NCBI RefSeq assembly: GCF_024347655.1 | Contig: NZ_AP025515.1 | Coordinates: forward strand, 496,001 to 560,000 | DNA length: 64,000 nt | From: Vibrio toranzoniae | Lineage (GTDB): Bacteria; Pseudomonadota; Gammaproteobacteria; Enterobacterales; Vibrionaceae | Direction of reading: 5' to 3' | Shown: positions 45,633 through 54,302 of the stretch, piece by piece | Layout: the number at the start of each line of letters is the position of its first letter | How positions within the stretch are numbered: position 1 is the stretch's first letter | Position numbers and translations under genes: made by a program | The notes under the pieces: model-generated | Database searches by the model: none | Told to the model about the DNA's origin: nothing | Seen by the model: only the letters and a program-made list of their open reading frames with translations

Positions 45633-46649
45633 ATGAAAAAAGATGAATTTCAGAAATCCACCGCTAATCTAAAAAAAGCGGTGCCTCTTATGATGAAGAA
45701 TAGGGTGTCTACAACACCTGCAAATTACGCACTTTGGTACACCTATGTTGACAACGCGATCCCGCAGTTGAATCAAGATATGGATGGTATTTTAGAACAC
45801 TACGGTATTTGTCCTCCAGCTGTTGGTGAGCAGCTTTACAACAGCTATGTTGCGAGCAAATCCGAAACTAATATCAGTGACCTACGAGCTAACTTAGAAC
45901 TGTTAGTTTCTGAAGTTTCGAACTCGATGAACGACACTTTAACTGATACCTCTGCGTTCTCTGACATGATTGATAAAAGCTTCGAAGATTTGGCTCGCGT
46001 TGATAATGAAAGCTTATCTATTGATGAAGTCATGTCTTTGGTTCGCCAGCTTGTTTCTGAGTCTCGTCATATTCGCCACTCGACCCAGTTTCTAAACTCT
46101 CAGCTGAATTCTGCAACGTCAGAGATTACCAAGCTAAAAACCCAACTGGTAGAAGTACAAAAAGACGCACTCTTTGATAGCACAACGACTCTGTATAACC
46201 GCCGCTCTTTCGACCGTGATATGGAAACCTTGTGTGAAGCCAACCAATCTCTGTGTTTGATTCTTCTCGACATCGACCACTTTAAAAATTTCAACGATAC
46301 CTATGGCCACTTATTTGGTGATTTGGTTCTAAAAGGGATTGCTCGTAAACTGAAGTTAAGCTGTCGAGAGGGCATTTCTGCCTATCGTTTTGGTGGTGAA
46401 GAGTTCGCACTCATTGTGCCAAACAAATCTTTACGTATTACTCGTCAACTTGCTGATACTATCCGTCGCTCTCTAGAAAAGATGTCGATTAAAGATCGTC
46501 GCAGTGGTGAGCAAGTCGGTAATATCACCGCATCGTTTGGTGTTGCTGAACTTGAACTTGGTGATTCCTCTCAGTCACTGATCGAACGTACTGATAAGCT
46601 ACTTTACGAAGCGAAATCACTTGGCCGTAACCGAGTAATGCCTGTGTAA
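45633..46649 (+). CDS. GGDEF-domain diguanylate cyclase (probable Qrr target)
   Basis: A soluble 338-residue cyclase. Residues 1-165 are a helical region (KKAVPLMMKNRVSTTPANYALWYTYVDN...) with coiled coil near SEITKLKTQLVEVQ. The GGDEF domain then has LILLDIDHFKNFNDTYGH (metal and substrate) and FGGEEFALIV (active GGEEF, about residue 254). The RxxD inhibitory site is absent (CREG), so product feedback is unlikely. The ATG at 45633 is used, although the frame is open to a GTG at 45597. It resembles the V. cholerae gene VCA0939, which Qrr RNAs are known to activate; the homology is by eye. Confidence 0.88.
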   Translation: MKKDEFQKSTANLKKAVPLMMKNRVSTTPANYALWYTYVDNAIPQLNQDMDGILEHYGICPPAVGEQLYNSYVASKSETNISDLRANLELLVSEVSNSMNDTLTDTSAFSDMIDKSFEDLARVDNESLSIDEVMSLVRQLVSESRHIRHSTQFLNSQLNSATSEITKLKTQLVEVQKDALFDSTTTLYNRRSFDRDMETLCEANQSLCLILLDIDHFKNFNDTYGHLFGDLVLKGIARKLKLSCREGISAYRFGGEEFALIVPNKSLRITRQLADTIRRSLEKMSIKDRRSGEQVGNITASFGVAELELGDSSQSLIERTDKLLYEAKSLGRNRVMPV

Positions 46650-46654
46650 GGTTT

Positions 46655-46683
46655 CACTTGCTCTACGCAAACTAGAGCAAGTG
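46655..46683 (+). other. Strong hairpin directly after the GGDEF gene
   Basis: CACTTGCTCTA and TAGAGCAAGTG form a perfect 11-bp stem with a 7-base loop, six bases after the stop and without a T run. It may protect the 3' end of the mRNA; a second hairpin that terminates follows. Confidence 0.6.
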
Positions 46684-46710
46684 AAGGATTAAGCGAAATG
46701 CGTTCGAAAA

Positions 46711-46753
46711 AGCCTCAAAGGCTATCTAACACGTTAATTCTTTGAGGTTTTTT
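46711..46753. terminator. Bidirectional intrinsic terminator
   Basis: CCTCAAAG and CTTTGAGG with TTTTTT after the right arm, and AAAAA before the left arm. It separates the convergent GGDEF and malate synthase-like genes. Confidence 0.75.
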
Positions 46754-46794
46754 CTTCGGCTATATGTATTGTTCTCTATGTTTAGAGTGTGCCA

Positions 46795-47391
46795 TTAGAT
46801 TTGAAAGCAGTAATTCAGGCAGTAGTCTTCACCACTCTTTGCTCTGAACTCTTTATCTTCGCTGCATGCCTTTGGCTTACCTTTTGCGTCACCTTGAATC
46901 AAACTGATCCAATGGCGCATTGCTGCAATCGTCTCTTCGCACATTGTGGTCGTTGCTTCCATTGACGATTGACCGAACGTGGTACATGATTCCAACTGAA
47001 TATCATCGATTTCCACCAATTCAATACAACCTGTTCCTTTATGACATCCAAACATCACCTCTAGGTGACTTCCACTGCCATCTCGGAACAAGATAGAGTC
47101 CGGGTCATTCTTCTCACCCATATACGCTACAAACTGTTTAGGGTGCTTTAGGCCGCTGTGCTGACCGTCTTTAAAGTAAGCCATAATATGACGGTAGTCG
47201 ACTACATAGCTGGTTACGTCTTGATGTGAGCCCTTCTCTAGTGGGAACAGTCGATCAAGCAGCTGCTTTGCTCTCACTTGCTTCTCAGTTTGCTGGTTTG
47301 CACTGATTGTCTCCACGGCAAAGACAGCTTCAGCGATAAATGGCTTTGATTGTTTTTGGATTTCTGTTTTATCGAATGTAAGCATATTCAT
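46795..47391 (-). CDS. Short protein derived from the middle of malate synthase G, without the catalytic core
   Basis: A 198-residue protein. From about residue 44 it follows malate synthase G residues about 168-295: LLDRLFPLEKGSHQDVTSYVVD, LKHPKQFVAYMG, ILFRDGSGSHLEV, IDDIQLES and HWISLIQG line up in order with FLDESLPLENGSYQDV, PAQFVGYRG, ILLKNNGLHIEL, INDVIVEA and RNLLGLMQG. The MSG catalytic arginine, metal-binding acids and TIM barrel are missing. The C-terminus is Cys-rich (CSEDKEF...YCLNYCFQI). Start supported by AGGGAAAGACT. It diverges from a DUF2083-type regulator, a family linked to glyoxylate and short-chain acyl metabolism. A regulatory or binding role is possible; no activity can be claimed. 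Confidence 0.7.
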   Translation of the reverse strand: MNMLTFDKTEIQKQSKPFIAEAVFAVETISANQQTEKQVRAKQLLDRLFPLEKGSHQDVTSYVVDYRHIMAYFKDGQHSGLKHPKQFVAYMGEKNDPDSILFRDGSGSHLEVMFGCHKGTGCIELVEIDDIQLESCTTFGQSSMEATTTMCEETIAAMRHWISLIQGDAKGKPKACSEDKEFRAKSGEDYCLNYCFQI

Positions 47392-47550
47392 AGTCTTTCC
47401 CTCTTGACCAGTCCGGTGATAACCACCGATTTCTAACGCAAAAATGTGTCCTAGAGCAATTATTCAAAACTAACGTTTAATTTATTTGTCATTTTGTGAA
47501 TTGCTTAGTTTGTAGATTAGCGCTTTTTTACATACAATTTCACAACAAAA

Positions 47551-47573
47551 ATTTTACAATGTGAATTTTACAA
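47551..47573. promoter_or_regulatory. Direct repeat ATTTTACAA at the regulator start
   Basis: ATTTTACAA occurs at 47551-47559 and again at 47565-47573, 14 bp apart, immediately before the ATG. It is a candidate autoregulatory site for the DUF2083 regulator. Confidence 0.4.
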
Positions 47574-47575
47574 AT

Positions 47576-49090
47576 ATGGCCTTGTCAAAAAGTTTAGTTC
47601 GTCAGTCACATTTCCTAGGTACAAAAATACGTAACCTAAGAAAACGTAACCATTTAACGATGGAAGACCTGTCTGCGCGTTGTATTAGAATCAACCCAGA
47701 ATACGCGCCTTCCGTTTCTTATCTGTCAATGATTGAACGTGGAAAGCGGGTGCCAAGCATCGATATGCTAGAAGTGATCGCGCAGGTCTTTCAAAAGAAT
47801 CCGACGTGGTTTCTCGACGACGAATCAGAACAACAAGCCATTGCTCCTGACAAAGGGAATCGTGGTGGGATAAGTGGCATGGCACTCGAGCCTAGCTTTC
47901 TTTTCTCCAACGACATCCTGCAGATTGCGATTCCTGAAATGCTGTCACAAACGGGGATCTCTGGCCGTCAGTTTGCGCACCTCTTGATTCGAGCACACCA
48001 AGAAAGCAACCAGAACCACTTCCCTGACCTTGAACGTGCGGCAGAGGAAGTTGGCTTAAAGCGCCTTAACCTGAGCGTAGAAGACCTTATAGACATCGCA
48101 AGAAGCCTTGGAATCAACATCCGCTGGGTTACGCGCACACCGCAAGACGTAGTCGATGAACTCGGCATAAATGCCAAACAGCTGGTCACCTCTTTTTTTG
48201 AACCTCCAGGCACTATCTTCTTAAACGAAATTCTTAAAGAGTACCCGACTCGTCTGAAATACGATCTCTCGGTATATATCGGCCATTGCATTCTGCATAG
48301 CAAGGAAGGTCTTAAGAGTGTGTTGTCGGTCGGTAACAACAACACTTGGGACGATAACCAAATATCGGGCTCTTCTCAGCTTAATTCCCAAGACATCTTG
48401 CAAGCATGGCGTGATTTTGAGTCCAGTTTTTTTGCTGGTGCACTGTTATGCCCAAAAGTCCCGTTTAGACAGTTGCTAGACCGTACGGGTTACGAAATCG
48501 ACGTTCATAAAAGAGCAGGGGTTTCCCCCTCTGTAGCGATGCGCCGAATGACGGTAGTATCGCCCTACCCTCACTGGCATTACTTTGATGCTTATGGACC
48601 GGGGAAACTCAAGGCTGTATATCGCGGAAACGGGATTCCACTGCCTTGGGGCAATATGAGAACGGTCGCTGATCCATGTCAGCATTGGGCCGTGTTCCGT
48701 CGATTATCAGAGCCTCGAGCGGGCAGTTCGGCTCAAATTTCCATTTTAAACGTGGGCGATGAGCCAAGAATTTACTGCTGTGAATCCATCAATATGACGG
48801 ATCCTGCGGGTAATAATCGCGTGTTGTGTGCAGGCATTGACCTCAACCCTGCGATTGATGCTCAAGGCGGTAACTCAAGAGAAATAGCAGAGCAACTTAA
48901 AGCTTCATGCGTCAACAATGGCGGTTCTGTGACTATCCCACGTAACATCAAAAAAGATCTCACGACAATAGCCAAGATTCTAAATATAAATTGGATTGAA
49001 CGCGGGATCGAAACAGAGGCTCGGCTTATTTGTTCTCGAGGTGGAGAGTGCCCTCGTCAACCAAGTTGTTATTCAAAATGTGGTGAGTGA
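47576..49090 (+). CDS. XRE/DUF2083 family transcriptional regulator (short-chain fatty acyl regulator type)
   Basis: A 504-residue regulator. The N-terminal Cro/C1 HTH reads GTKIRNLRKRNHLTMEDLSARCIRINPEYAPSVSYLSMIERGKRVPSIDMLEVIAQVF. The middle lacks the HExxH of ImmA peptidases. The C-terminal DUF2083-type part has CPKVPFRQLLDRTGYEIDVHKRAGVSPSVAMRRMTVVSPYPHWHYFDAYGPGKLKAVYRGNGIPLPWGN and a Cys-rich end (CSRGGECPRQPSCYSKCGE). The family includes RamB-like regulators of glyoxylate and propionate metabolism. The ATG 47576 is preferred over the GTG at 47561; neither has a clear ribosome binding site. It diverges from the malate synthase-like gene. Confidence 0.85.
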   Translation: MALSKSLVRQSHFLGTKIRNLRKRNHLTMEDLSARCIRINPEYAPSVSYLSMIERGKRVPSIDMLEVIAQVFQKNPTWFLDDESEQQAIAPDKGNRGGISGMALEPSFLFSNDILQIAIPEMLSQTGISGRQFAHLLIRAHQESNQNHFPDLERAAEEVGLKRLNLSVEDLIDIARSLGINIRWVTRTPQDVVDELGINAKQLVTSFFEPPGTIFLNEILKEYPTRLKYDLSVYIGHCILHSKEGLKSVLSVGNNNTWDDNQISGSSQLNSQDILQAWRDFESSFFAGALLCPKVPFRQLLDRTGYEIDVHKRAGVSPSVAMRRMTVVSPYPHWHYFDAYGPGKLKAVYRGNGIPLPWGNMRTVADPCQHWAVFRRLSEPRAGSSAQISILNVGDEPRIYCCESINMTDPAGNNRVLCAGIDLNPAIDAQGGNSREIAEQLKASCVNNGGSVTIPRNIKKDLTTIAKILNINWIERGIETEARLICSRGGECPRQPSCYSKCGE

Positions 49091-49121
49091 TAACAGTATG
49101 AGAATTATAGGTAATTTGTCT

Positions 49122-49147
49122 TGCTCTGCTCTGCTCTGCTTAGCTTA
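49122..49147 (+). repeat. Short TGCTC tandem repeat
   Basis: TGCTC occurs about three and a half times in a row, then TAGCT twice. It lies between the DUF2083 gene and the second qrr terminator. Confidence 0.6.
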
Positions 49148-49198
49148 GTAGCGACGATGAATAAAACTAAGGCCTCAAGCCGAGCCTAAAATTCAAGC

Positions 49199-49305
49199 AA
49201 AAAAAACCAATCACAAAAGGGTGATTGGTCATATATTTTGTGTGAACAATAAAGGTTCACTAACAACGTCAGTTGGCTAGGTGACCCTCGGCTTAAGAAG
49301 GGTCA
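49199..49305 (-). ncRNA. qrr: Qrr quorum-regulatory small RNA (copy B)
   Basis: On the minus strand the transcript begins TGACCC at 49305 and contains the same first hairpin and core block (CACCTAGCCAACTGACGTTGTT is conserved with copy A), the GTGAAC/GTTCAC hairpin, and a terminator (ACCAATCAC with GTGATTGGT, then eight T). About the first 60 bases are nearly identical to copy A; the spacer before the terminator and the terminator stem differ. It therefore looks like an independent functional gene, oriented towards copy A and about 4.9 kb away. Confidence 0.95.
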
Positions 49306-49315
49306 CGTTTATTAA

Positions 49316-49331
49316 TGCAGTATGTGTGCCA
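49316..49331 (-). promoter_or_regulatory. Sigma-54 promoter of the second qrr
   Basis: On the minus strand TGGCACACATACTGCA has GG-N10-GC, ending 11 bases before the Qrr 5' end, the same geometry as copy A. Confidence 0.85.
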
Positions 49332-49405
49332 ACTTTAAATCATGCATTTTCTACGCATCTGAACACGTATTGACCGTAAGTTTCTATTTATTTTGCAAAC
49401 TAAAA

Positions 49406-49418
49406 TTGCAAATTGCAA
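49406..49418 (-). promoter_or_regulatory. LuxO-binding site upstream of the second qrr
   Basis: TTGCAAATTGCAA fits the LuxO consensus TTGCAWWWTGCAA exactly, about 80-90 bp upstream of the -24/-12 promoter. A degenerate TTGCAAACTAAAA lies next to it at 49393-49405. Confidence 0.75.
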
Positions 49419-49543
49419 ACAACAACAAAACGCTAGTGATTTAGTTATTAATAGACAACAATTAACATTCCATCAACACCTTCTATTTCAGATTCAATAT
49501 GTTTTGCTCTGGTCATCCCTGAATATAGCCATATAGCGTCTAC

Positions 49544-49575
49544 AAAAAACGCGAATATTGAAAATCAATATTCGC
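49544..49575 (-). terminator. Intrinsic terminator of the RhlE helicase gene
   Basis: GCGAATATTG and CAATATTCGC form a perfect 10-bp stem. On the minus strand GTTTTTTG follows, about 100 bp after the helicase stop. Confidence 0.85.
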
Positions 49576-49677
49576 GCTTCATTAGGTTCGGTTACAAGTT
49601 TGCTATATCAAAAAGTGGCGTTCTTAAAACACCCTTCCTGTATTCAGCTCAACTCGAATTTATTTTTGAGCCGGAAT

Positions 49678-51267
49678 CTATTTTTGAGCCGATGGCTTAG
49701 AGCGATTTATAGATGGCTTGCTACCAGACGGTTTATTCACTGACGATTTAGAAGTTGGTTTATTTGATGAACGTCCAGAACCATAGCCCGCACCATCACC
49801 TGATTTCTTAGGTTTAACAGCACCGTTTTGAGTACTTGAGTTAGTATTTTTCTCAGAGCTTCTGCCAGCATTACCACGCTTAAAGTTATTGCCATTGTTT
49901 CTTACTGATTTATCATCAGCTGCAGTCGCTGAGTTACTATCTAGCGCTTTCTTAGCTGTGTTTGGCTTACGCTTTGGCGCAGATCCAGAACCCGGCACGT
50001 GGCGCTTGTTTTTACTCGCTGGCTTATGTCCACGAGCATTCTCACCAGAACGTTGACCATCAGAGTGTTCACGAGGCTTCTTCGGTTTCTTAGGCTTGAT
50101 AGGACGCGCATCCAATCGTGATTCAGGTAACTTGTTTACAGGCGAGAAGCCTTCAAGTTCACGACGCTCTAGCACTTGCTGAATAAGACGCTCAATACCG
50201 AACAGTTCACCCACTTCATCTGCACAAACGAGTGAAATAGCTTTACCTACTTCACCAGCACGTCCAGTACGACCGATACGGTGTACATAGTCTTCAGATA
50301 CATGTGGAAGATCGAAGTTAACGACTTGAGGCAGTTGCGGGATATCAATACCACGCGCCGCGATATCAGTCGCTACTAGTACCCGTACCTTGCCTGATTT
50401 AAAGTTTTCTAAGGCTTTAGTACGAGCCCCCTGGCTCTTGTTACCATGGATAGGAGCTGCAGTAATGTCCTGTTCTTCTAAAAAGCGAGCCAGTTTATTG
50501 GCGCCGTGCTTAGTTTTGCTAAATACCAACACTTGGCGCCAATCATTATCTTTGATTAACTTCGCTAGCATTGGGCCTTTCTTCTTTTTATCTACTGGGT
50601 AAATACTTTGCTCAACGGTTTTCGCGGTTGAGTTCGCAGGGCTTACCGATATTTCAACTGGGTTGTTTACTAAGCCTTTAGCCAAGCCACGAATATCATC
50701 AGAGAACGTTGCTGAGAACAGTAGGTTTTGACGTTTCTTAGGCAAAAAAGCTAAGATCTTGCGGATATCGCGAATGAAACCCATGTCTAGCATACGGTCA
50801 GCTTCATCTAACACAAAGATCTCTAACTGATCAAAGCGCACCGCATTTTGGTTATATAAATCAAGTAGACGCCCCGGTGTTGCCACCAGCACATCACTGC
50901 CTTTACGCAGTTTTTGCATCTGAGGGTTAATTTTTACGCCACCAAATACAACGGTAGAAGTAAGAGGTAAATTAATACCATACTTAACTACGCTACCATT
51001 CACTTGTGCAGCAAGTTCACGAGTTGGCGTTAGCACTAGCGCACGAACTTGGTTCTGACGAACGCGTTGACCTTTTGATAGAATTTCAAGAATAGGTAGC
51101 GTGAAGCCAGCAGTTTTACCTGTACCTGTTTGAGCAGCGGCCATTACATCTTTGCCCTTTAGGACAGCAGGTATCGCTTTCTCTTGGATTGGTGATGGCT
51201 TATCGTAACCTTGTGCTTCAATTGCTTTAAGGATCGGTTCAGAAAGGCCAAGGGAGGTAAAACTCAT
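49678..51267 (-). CDS. rhlE: DEAD-box ATP-dependent RNA helicase, RhlE-like
   Basis: A 529-residue DEAD-box helicase. It has the Q motif (GYDKPSPIQEKAIP), Walker A AAAQTGTGKT (about residue 48), PTRELAAQ, TPGRLLDL, DEAD at about residue 153, SAT, and HRIGRTGRAG at about residue 327. The last 150 residues are a basic low-complexity tail rich in Lys, Pro, Ser, Asn and Gly (KPKKPKKPREHSDGQRSGEN...), typical of RhlE and thought to bind RNA non-specifically. It unwinds short RNA duplexes and may help ribosome assembly or mRNA decay, especially in the cold. It is monocistronic with its own terminator. Confidence 0.92.
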   Translation of the reverse strand: MSFTSLGLSEPILKAIEAQGYDKPSPIQEKAIPAVLKGKDVMAAAQTGTGKTAGFTLPILEILSKGQRVRQNQVRALVLTPTRELAAQVNGSVVKYGINLPLTSTVVFGGVKINPQMQKLRKGSDVLVATPGRLLDLYNQNAVRFDQLEIFVLDEADRMLDMGFIRDIRKILAFLPKKRQNLLFSATFSDDIRGLAKGLVNNPVEISVSPANSTAKTVEQSIYPVDKKKKGPMLAKLIKDNDWRQVLVFSKTKHGANKLARFLEEQDITAAPIHGNKSQGARTKALENFKSGKVRVLVATDIAARGIDIPQLPQVVNFDLPHVSEDYVHRIGRTGRAGEVGKAISLVCADEVGELFGIERLIQQVLERRELEGFSPVNKLPESRLDARPIKPKKPKKPREHSDGQRSGENARGHKPASKNKRHVPGSGSAPKRKPNTAKKALDSNSATAADDKSVRNNGNNFKRGNAGRSSEKNTNSSTQNGAVKPKKSGDGAGYGSGRSSNKPTSKSSVNKPSGSKPSINRSKPSAQK

Positions 51268-51431
51268 AGATTATTTTCTCAGTTGAATAACATTTAATAT
51301 GAGCAACGTAATAGAAAGAAATCGTTGCTACAGCTTTTGCTTATCAATTAGATTGATAGAAGCAAAACGCGGTATTCTGAGGCTTTTCCCCACATTCAGC
51401 AACTAAATTCTAATCACAGCTCAGATTCAAC

Positions 51432-52787
51432 CTAGATAGCTTGTCGCTTCTGCTCATACATTTTTTCATCAGCCGCTTTCAAAAGAGCATCGACATCATT
51501 GTAGTTACTATTGTGAGTAACCCAACCTACGCTGATCCGAAGATAAATAGAGTGCGTCTCATAGACGACTGGAGGCGTGCAAATCGCCCTTCGAAGCTTT
51601 GTAACAATCGACGAAACATGTTCATCATCGATAATACGCGGTAGCAAAACTAAGAACTCATCCCCGCCGATCCTTGCGACAATGTCTGAGACACGCAATT
51701 CACTTTTAATACGCTTAGCACATTCGACTAATACTTGATCACCGGCTAGGTGACCATAAGTGTCGTTGATCGCTTTAAATCCATCTAGATCAATATTGAC
51801 AACGGCAAAGGTCCTTGTCCCTTGTTTTTGAGTGCCCTTAAAGACCTGTTTCAAGCTGTACATGAAGTATCTACGATTCGGCAGCATCGTCAACTCGTCA
51901 TGCATTGAGCGGCTATCTGCAATACGATACAAGCGATAGATGGTAAAAAAGGCTATCACTAACACAAGCGTTATAGTGTAGCTCACCAACCTTACGGCTT
52001 GAGTTCGGTACCAAGGGACGTCCATCAATACATTTTCATTTCCAGAGAGAGCAAGATACCAACCACCATAAGGGAAGTTCACTTGCTCTGTAGCAAACGC
52101 GTTATCAAATACGTCTTGTTCGCCATAGAAGACATCGCCATTCTTCCCTGAACTGTTATCGCCACGAATTGCGAGCTCATATTTATTTTCGATCTCACCA
52201 ATACCGACGTCTTCAAATAATTCATCTAAGTCAATAATGGCACTGGAAACACCCCAGTAATTTTGATAAAAGGGAGGATCTCGAAAGATAGGTGTTCGTG
52301 TAATGAGTGCTTGCCCACCTTGAAACAGCTCAAACGGGCCTGCGATAAATGTATGACCAATATTACGAGCGATCTCAATCGACTCCCATTGAATTGGGTG
52401 GTCACGATAATCAATACCAAGGACCTGCGCATTACCTTCCATGGGATAAACGAAATTAAGCACATCATCTTTAGCTAAGGCAATCAATCGAATGTGGGAA
52501 GCATCTCGAATAATATTTTGCGCAATCCGCTCCCAATCTTTTTGGCCGCCATCGGGGTTGATGGTCACAATAGTCGAGAAACTGTTGAGAATATACATAT
52601 CCGAGACGATCCTAGCTTCTATGCTCGATCGAATAATAGCCAGCTGTCTCTTTGCCTCAGAATAAGATTCATTTTTCAAAAAGGTTAACTGCTTGGCGTG
52701 AAACGCTTCGATAGCACTCACTATCACTACAAAAAATAACAAAGATAATAATTTGGCAGGCCATTGCTTGCTAGAACGATTGGGCAT
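51432..52787 (-). CDS. Membrane diguanylate cyclase with CHASE-type sensor
   Basis: A 451-residue protein. One membrane helix (about residues 12-28) precedes a periplasmic CHASE-like domain (ILNSFSTIVTINPDGGQKDWERIAQNIIRDASHIRLIALAKDD, YRDHP, HTFIAGPFELFQGGQALITRTPIF). A second helix at about residues 265-285 leads to the GGDEF domain with VVNIDLDGFKAINDTYGH and ARIGGDEFLVLLP (about residue 375). The inhibitory RxxD site is present (RVSDIVARIGGDEF), so product feedback is expected. It should make c-di-GMP in response to an extracellular signal. It is monocistronic. Confidence 0.9.
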   Translation of the reverse strand: MPNRSSKQWPAKLLSLLFFVVIVSAIEAFHAKQLTFLKNESYSEAKRQLAIIRSSIEARIVSDMYILNSFSTIVTINPDGGQKDWERIAQNIIRDASHIRLIALAKDDVLNFVYPMEGNAQVLGIDYRDHPIQWESIEIARNIGHTFIAGPFELFQGGQALITRTPIFRDPPFYQNYWGVSSAIIDLDELFEDVGIGEIENKYELAIRGDNSSGKNGDVFYGEQDVFDNAFATEQVNFPYGGWYLALSGNENVLMDVPWYRTQAVRLVSYTITLVLVIAFFTIYRLYRIADSRSMHDELTMLPNRRYFMYSLKQVFKGTQKQGTRTFAVVNIDLDGFKAINDTYGHLAGDQVLVECAKRIKSELRVSDIVARIGGDEFLVLLPRIIDDEHVSSIVTKLRRAICTPPVVYETHSIYLRISVGWVTHNSNYNDVDALLKAADEKMYEQKRQAI

Positions 52788-53050
52788 TCACGAACCTCTA
52801 ACACTTTTGTTCTATTTACTGCCTTAAATCGGCTCATTTCTGACTAATCCATCATTATGCCGCCAAGTCATTAAAAATCCACACTTAATAGAGAGTCCCC
52901 ATTAATTATTGAGTCATTCATCACTGACACTCCCGTCAACAACACTGATTATCCACTTAATAAAGCTTACATTGTACTGACCAAAATTTCACATGAAAGA
53001 ATTCATCACTGTTATTTTATATACACCATTAATCACTTGGTACCTTACGT

Positions 53051-54193
53051 ATGAAGCTAAAAATTATACTACTATGCACATTACTATCAGTTGCTTTTGC
53101 CATTTATGCAGAGGACAATTCTCAAAAAGCAAACGTACCGAGTGTTCAATCACAAGCCGATGCTCTTCTTTCTCATGAACCACTTTTCAAGCAGTTCGCT
53201 GACCTCATTCGTACCACCTACGAAAGCCAACTTTATACTCTGCCCGCCTTCAAGGAAGGTCACTATGGGTTACGGATGTATCGACAAACATTAGACGATA
53301 AATATGCTGCCGCTGTTTGGAGTGACATGGCGCGTGTTGCGAGTAAACTAAACCGCTTGTCTAATGACGTTCACACCATGGAACAGATTGTACTTTACTC
53401 AAAGCAGCGTGTTGCCTCTTATATTGATGACAACGATGAGCGCAGTACCCGGCGCTACAACGTAACCCAACACATGCCCGAATACCTATATCTTGGTGTG
53501 GACCTTCTCGGCTCTATGGCACGTGCAAATGAGTACGGTTTAGAACACAAGAACGATGCCAAGCTACGCGAAATCATTCGTCGCTATGACTTTTTACGCT
53601 ACGTGACCAATGAAGACATGATAAAAGCCTGGGCGGCACAATTAGCTAATCAGGTTTATTGGCTGCGCCAACTGGGTGAGCAAGATGTCGTTGATGAGTT
53701 CGTCGACACGTTCAAAAAAACCTATCCAGACGACAAAGACAAGAAGCTATCAAGCCAGCAATACGGTAATAAGATCTATGGTATGACACATGTAATCTTC
53801 GGTGATTCGGAATACTACCAACACCAAGTAAGCGAGCAAGATCACCAATGGATCTACGATTACTTTAGAGAGAACATCGATACGATTCTTCTGCGTGCAA
53901 AAGAAGACGTGATCGCGGAAGTTGGATTAACCTTCTTGCTAGCGGGCTTAGAAGATGACCCGGTTGTAGAGAAAACTCGACTCGCTATCCAAGCCTCTAT
54001 CGACAAGAAGCATGGGATGATCCCGTCTATCACGGGTGACTTTGACCTTGAGTACGGTGAGCATCGCAACGTATTAGCAATCATGCTGCTTGATTGGCAA
54101 CAAGTAAATGAAGCACCAACCTTCAAGGGCAACCCAAAAGTGTTTACAACGATTCCTTACGGGCTCATTGAAAACCAGCCTTTGAGTAAATAG
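53051..54193 (+). CDS. DUF3541 domain-containing exported protein
   Basis: A 380-residue protein with a signal peptide (KLKIILLCTLLSVAFAIYA). The mature part is mostly helical, with YGLRMYRQTLDDKYAAAVWSDMARVASKLN, HMPEYLYLGVDLLGSMARANEYGL, YGNKIYGMTHVIFGDSEYYQ and DFDLEYGEHRNVLAIMLLDW, which I associate with DUF3541. The function is unknown; the alpha-helical layout recalls helical-toroid enzymes but no catalytic site is certain. Probably periplasmic. A terminator follows. Confidence 0.75.
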   Translation: MKLKIILLCTLLSVAFAIYAEDNSQKANVPSVQSQADALLSHEPLFKQFADLIRTTYESQLYTLPAFKEGHYGLRMYRQTLDDKYAAAVWSDMARVASKLNRLSNDVHTMEQIVLYSKQRVASYIDDNDERSTRRYNVTQHMPEYLYLGVDLLGSMARANEYGLEHKNDAKLREIIRRYDFLRYVTNEDMIKAWAAQLANQVYWLRQLGEQDVVDEFVDTFKKTYPDDKDKKLSSQQYGNKIYGMTHVIFGDSEYYQHQVSEQDHQWIYDYFRENIDTILLRAKEDVIAEVGLTFLLAGLEDDPVVEKTRLAIQASIDKKHGMIPSITGDFDLEYGEHRNVLAIMLLDWQQVNEAPTFKGNPKVFTTIPYGLIENQPLSK

Positions 54194-54221
54194 AGACTCC
54201 AAGGTTTACCTACAGAATTTA

Positions 54222-54256
54222 AAAGCCGCATACCTTTCGAGGCCTGCGGCTTATTT
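54222..54256. terminator. Intrinsic terminator between DUF3541 and the methyltransferase
   Basis: AAGCCGCA and TGCGGCTT with inner GG/CC pairing, T-rich on both flanks, between convergent genes. Confidence 0.65.
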
Positions 54257-54302
54257 GTGTCTGCTACATCAACATAGAATCAAAACCAAGGATAGCCGTT
54301 CC

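Noticed and set aside
52993..53178. 61-codon frame overlapping the start of the DUF3541 gene
   Set aside because: It overlaps the signal-peptide region of the real gene in another frame and lacks coding character.
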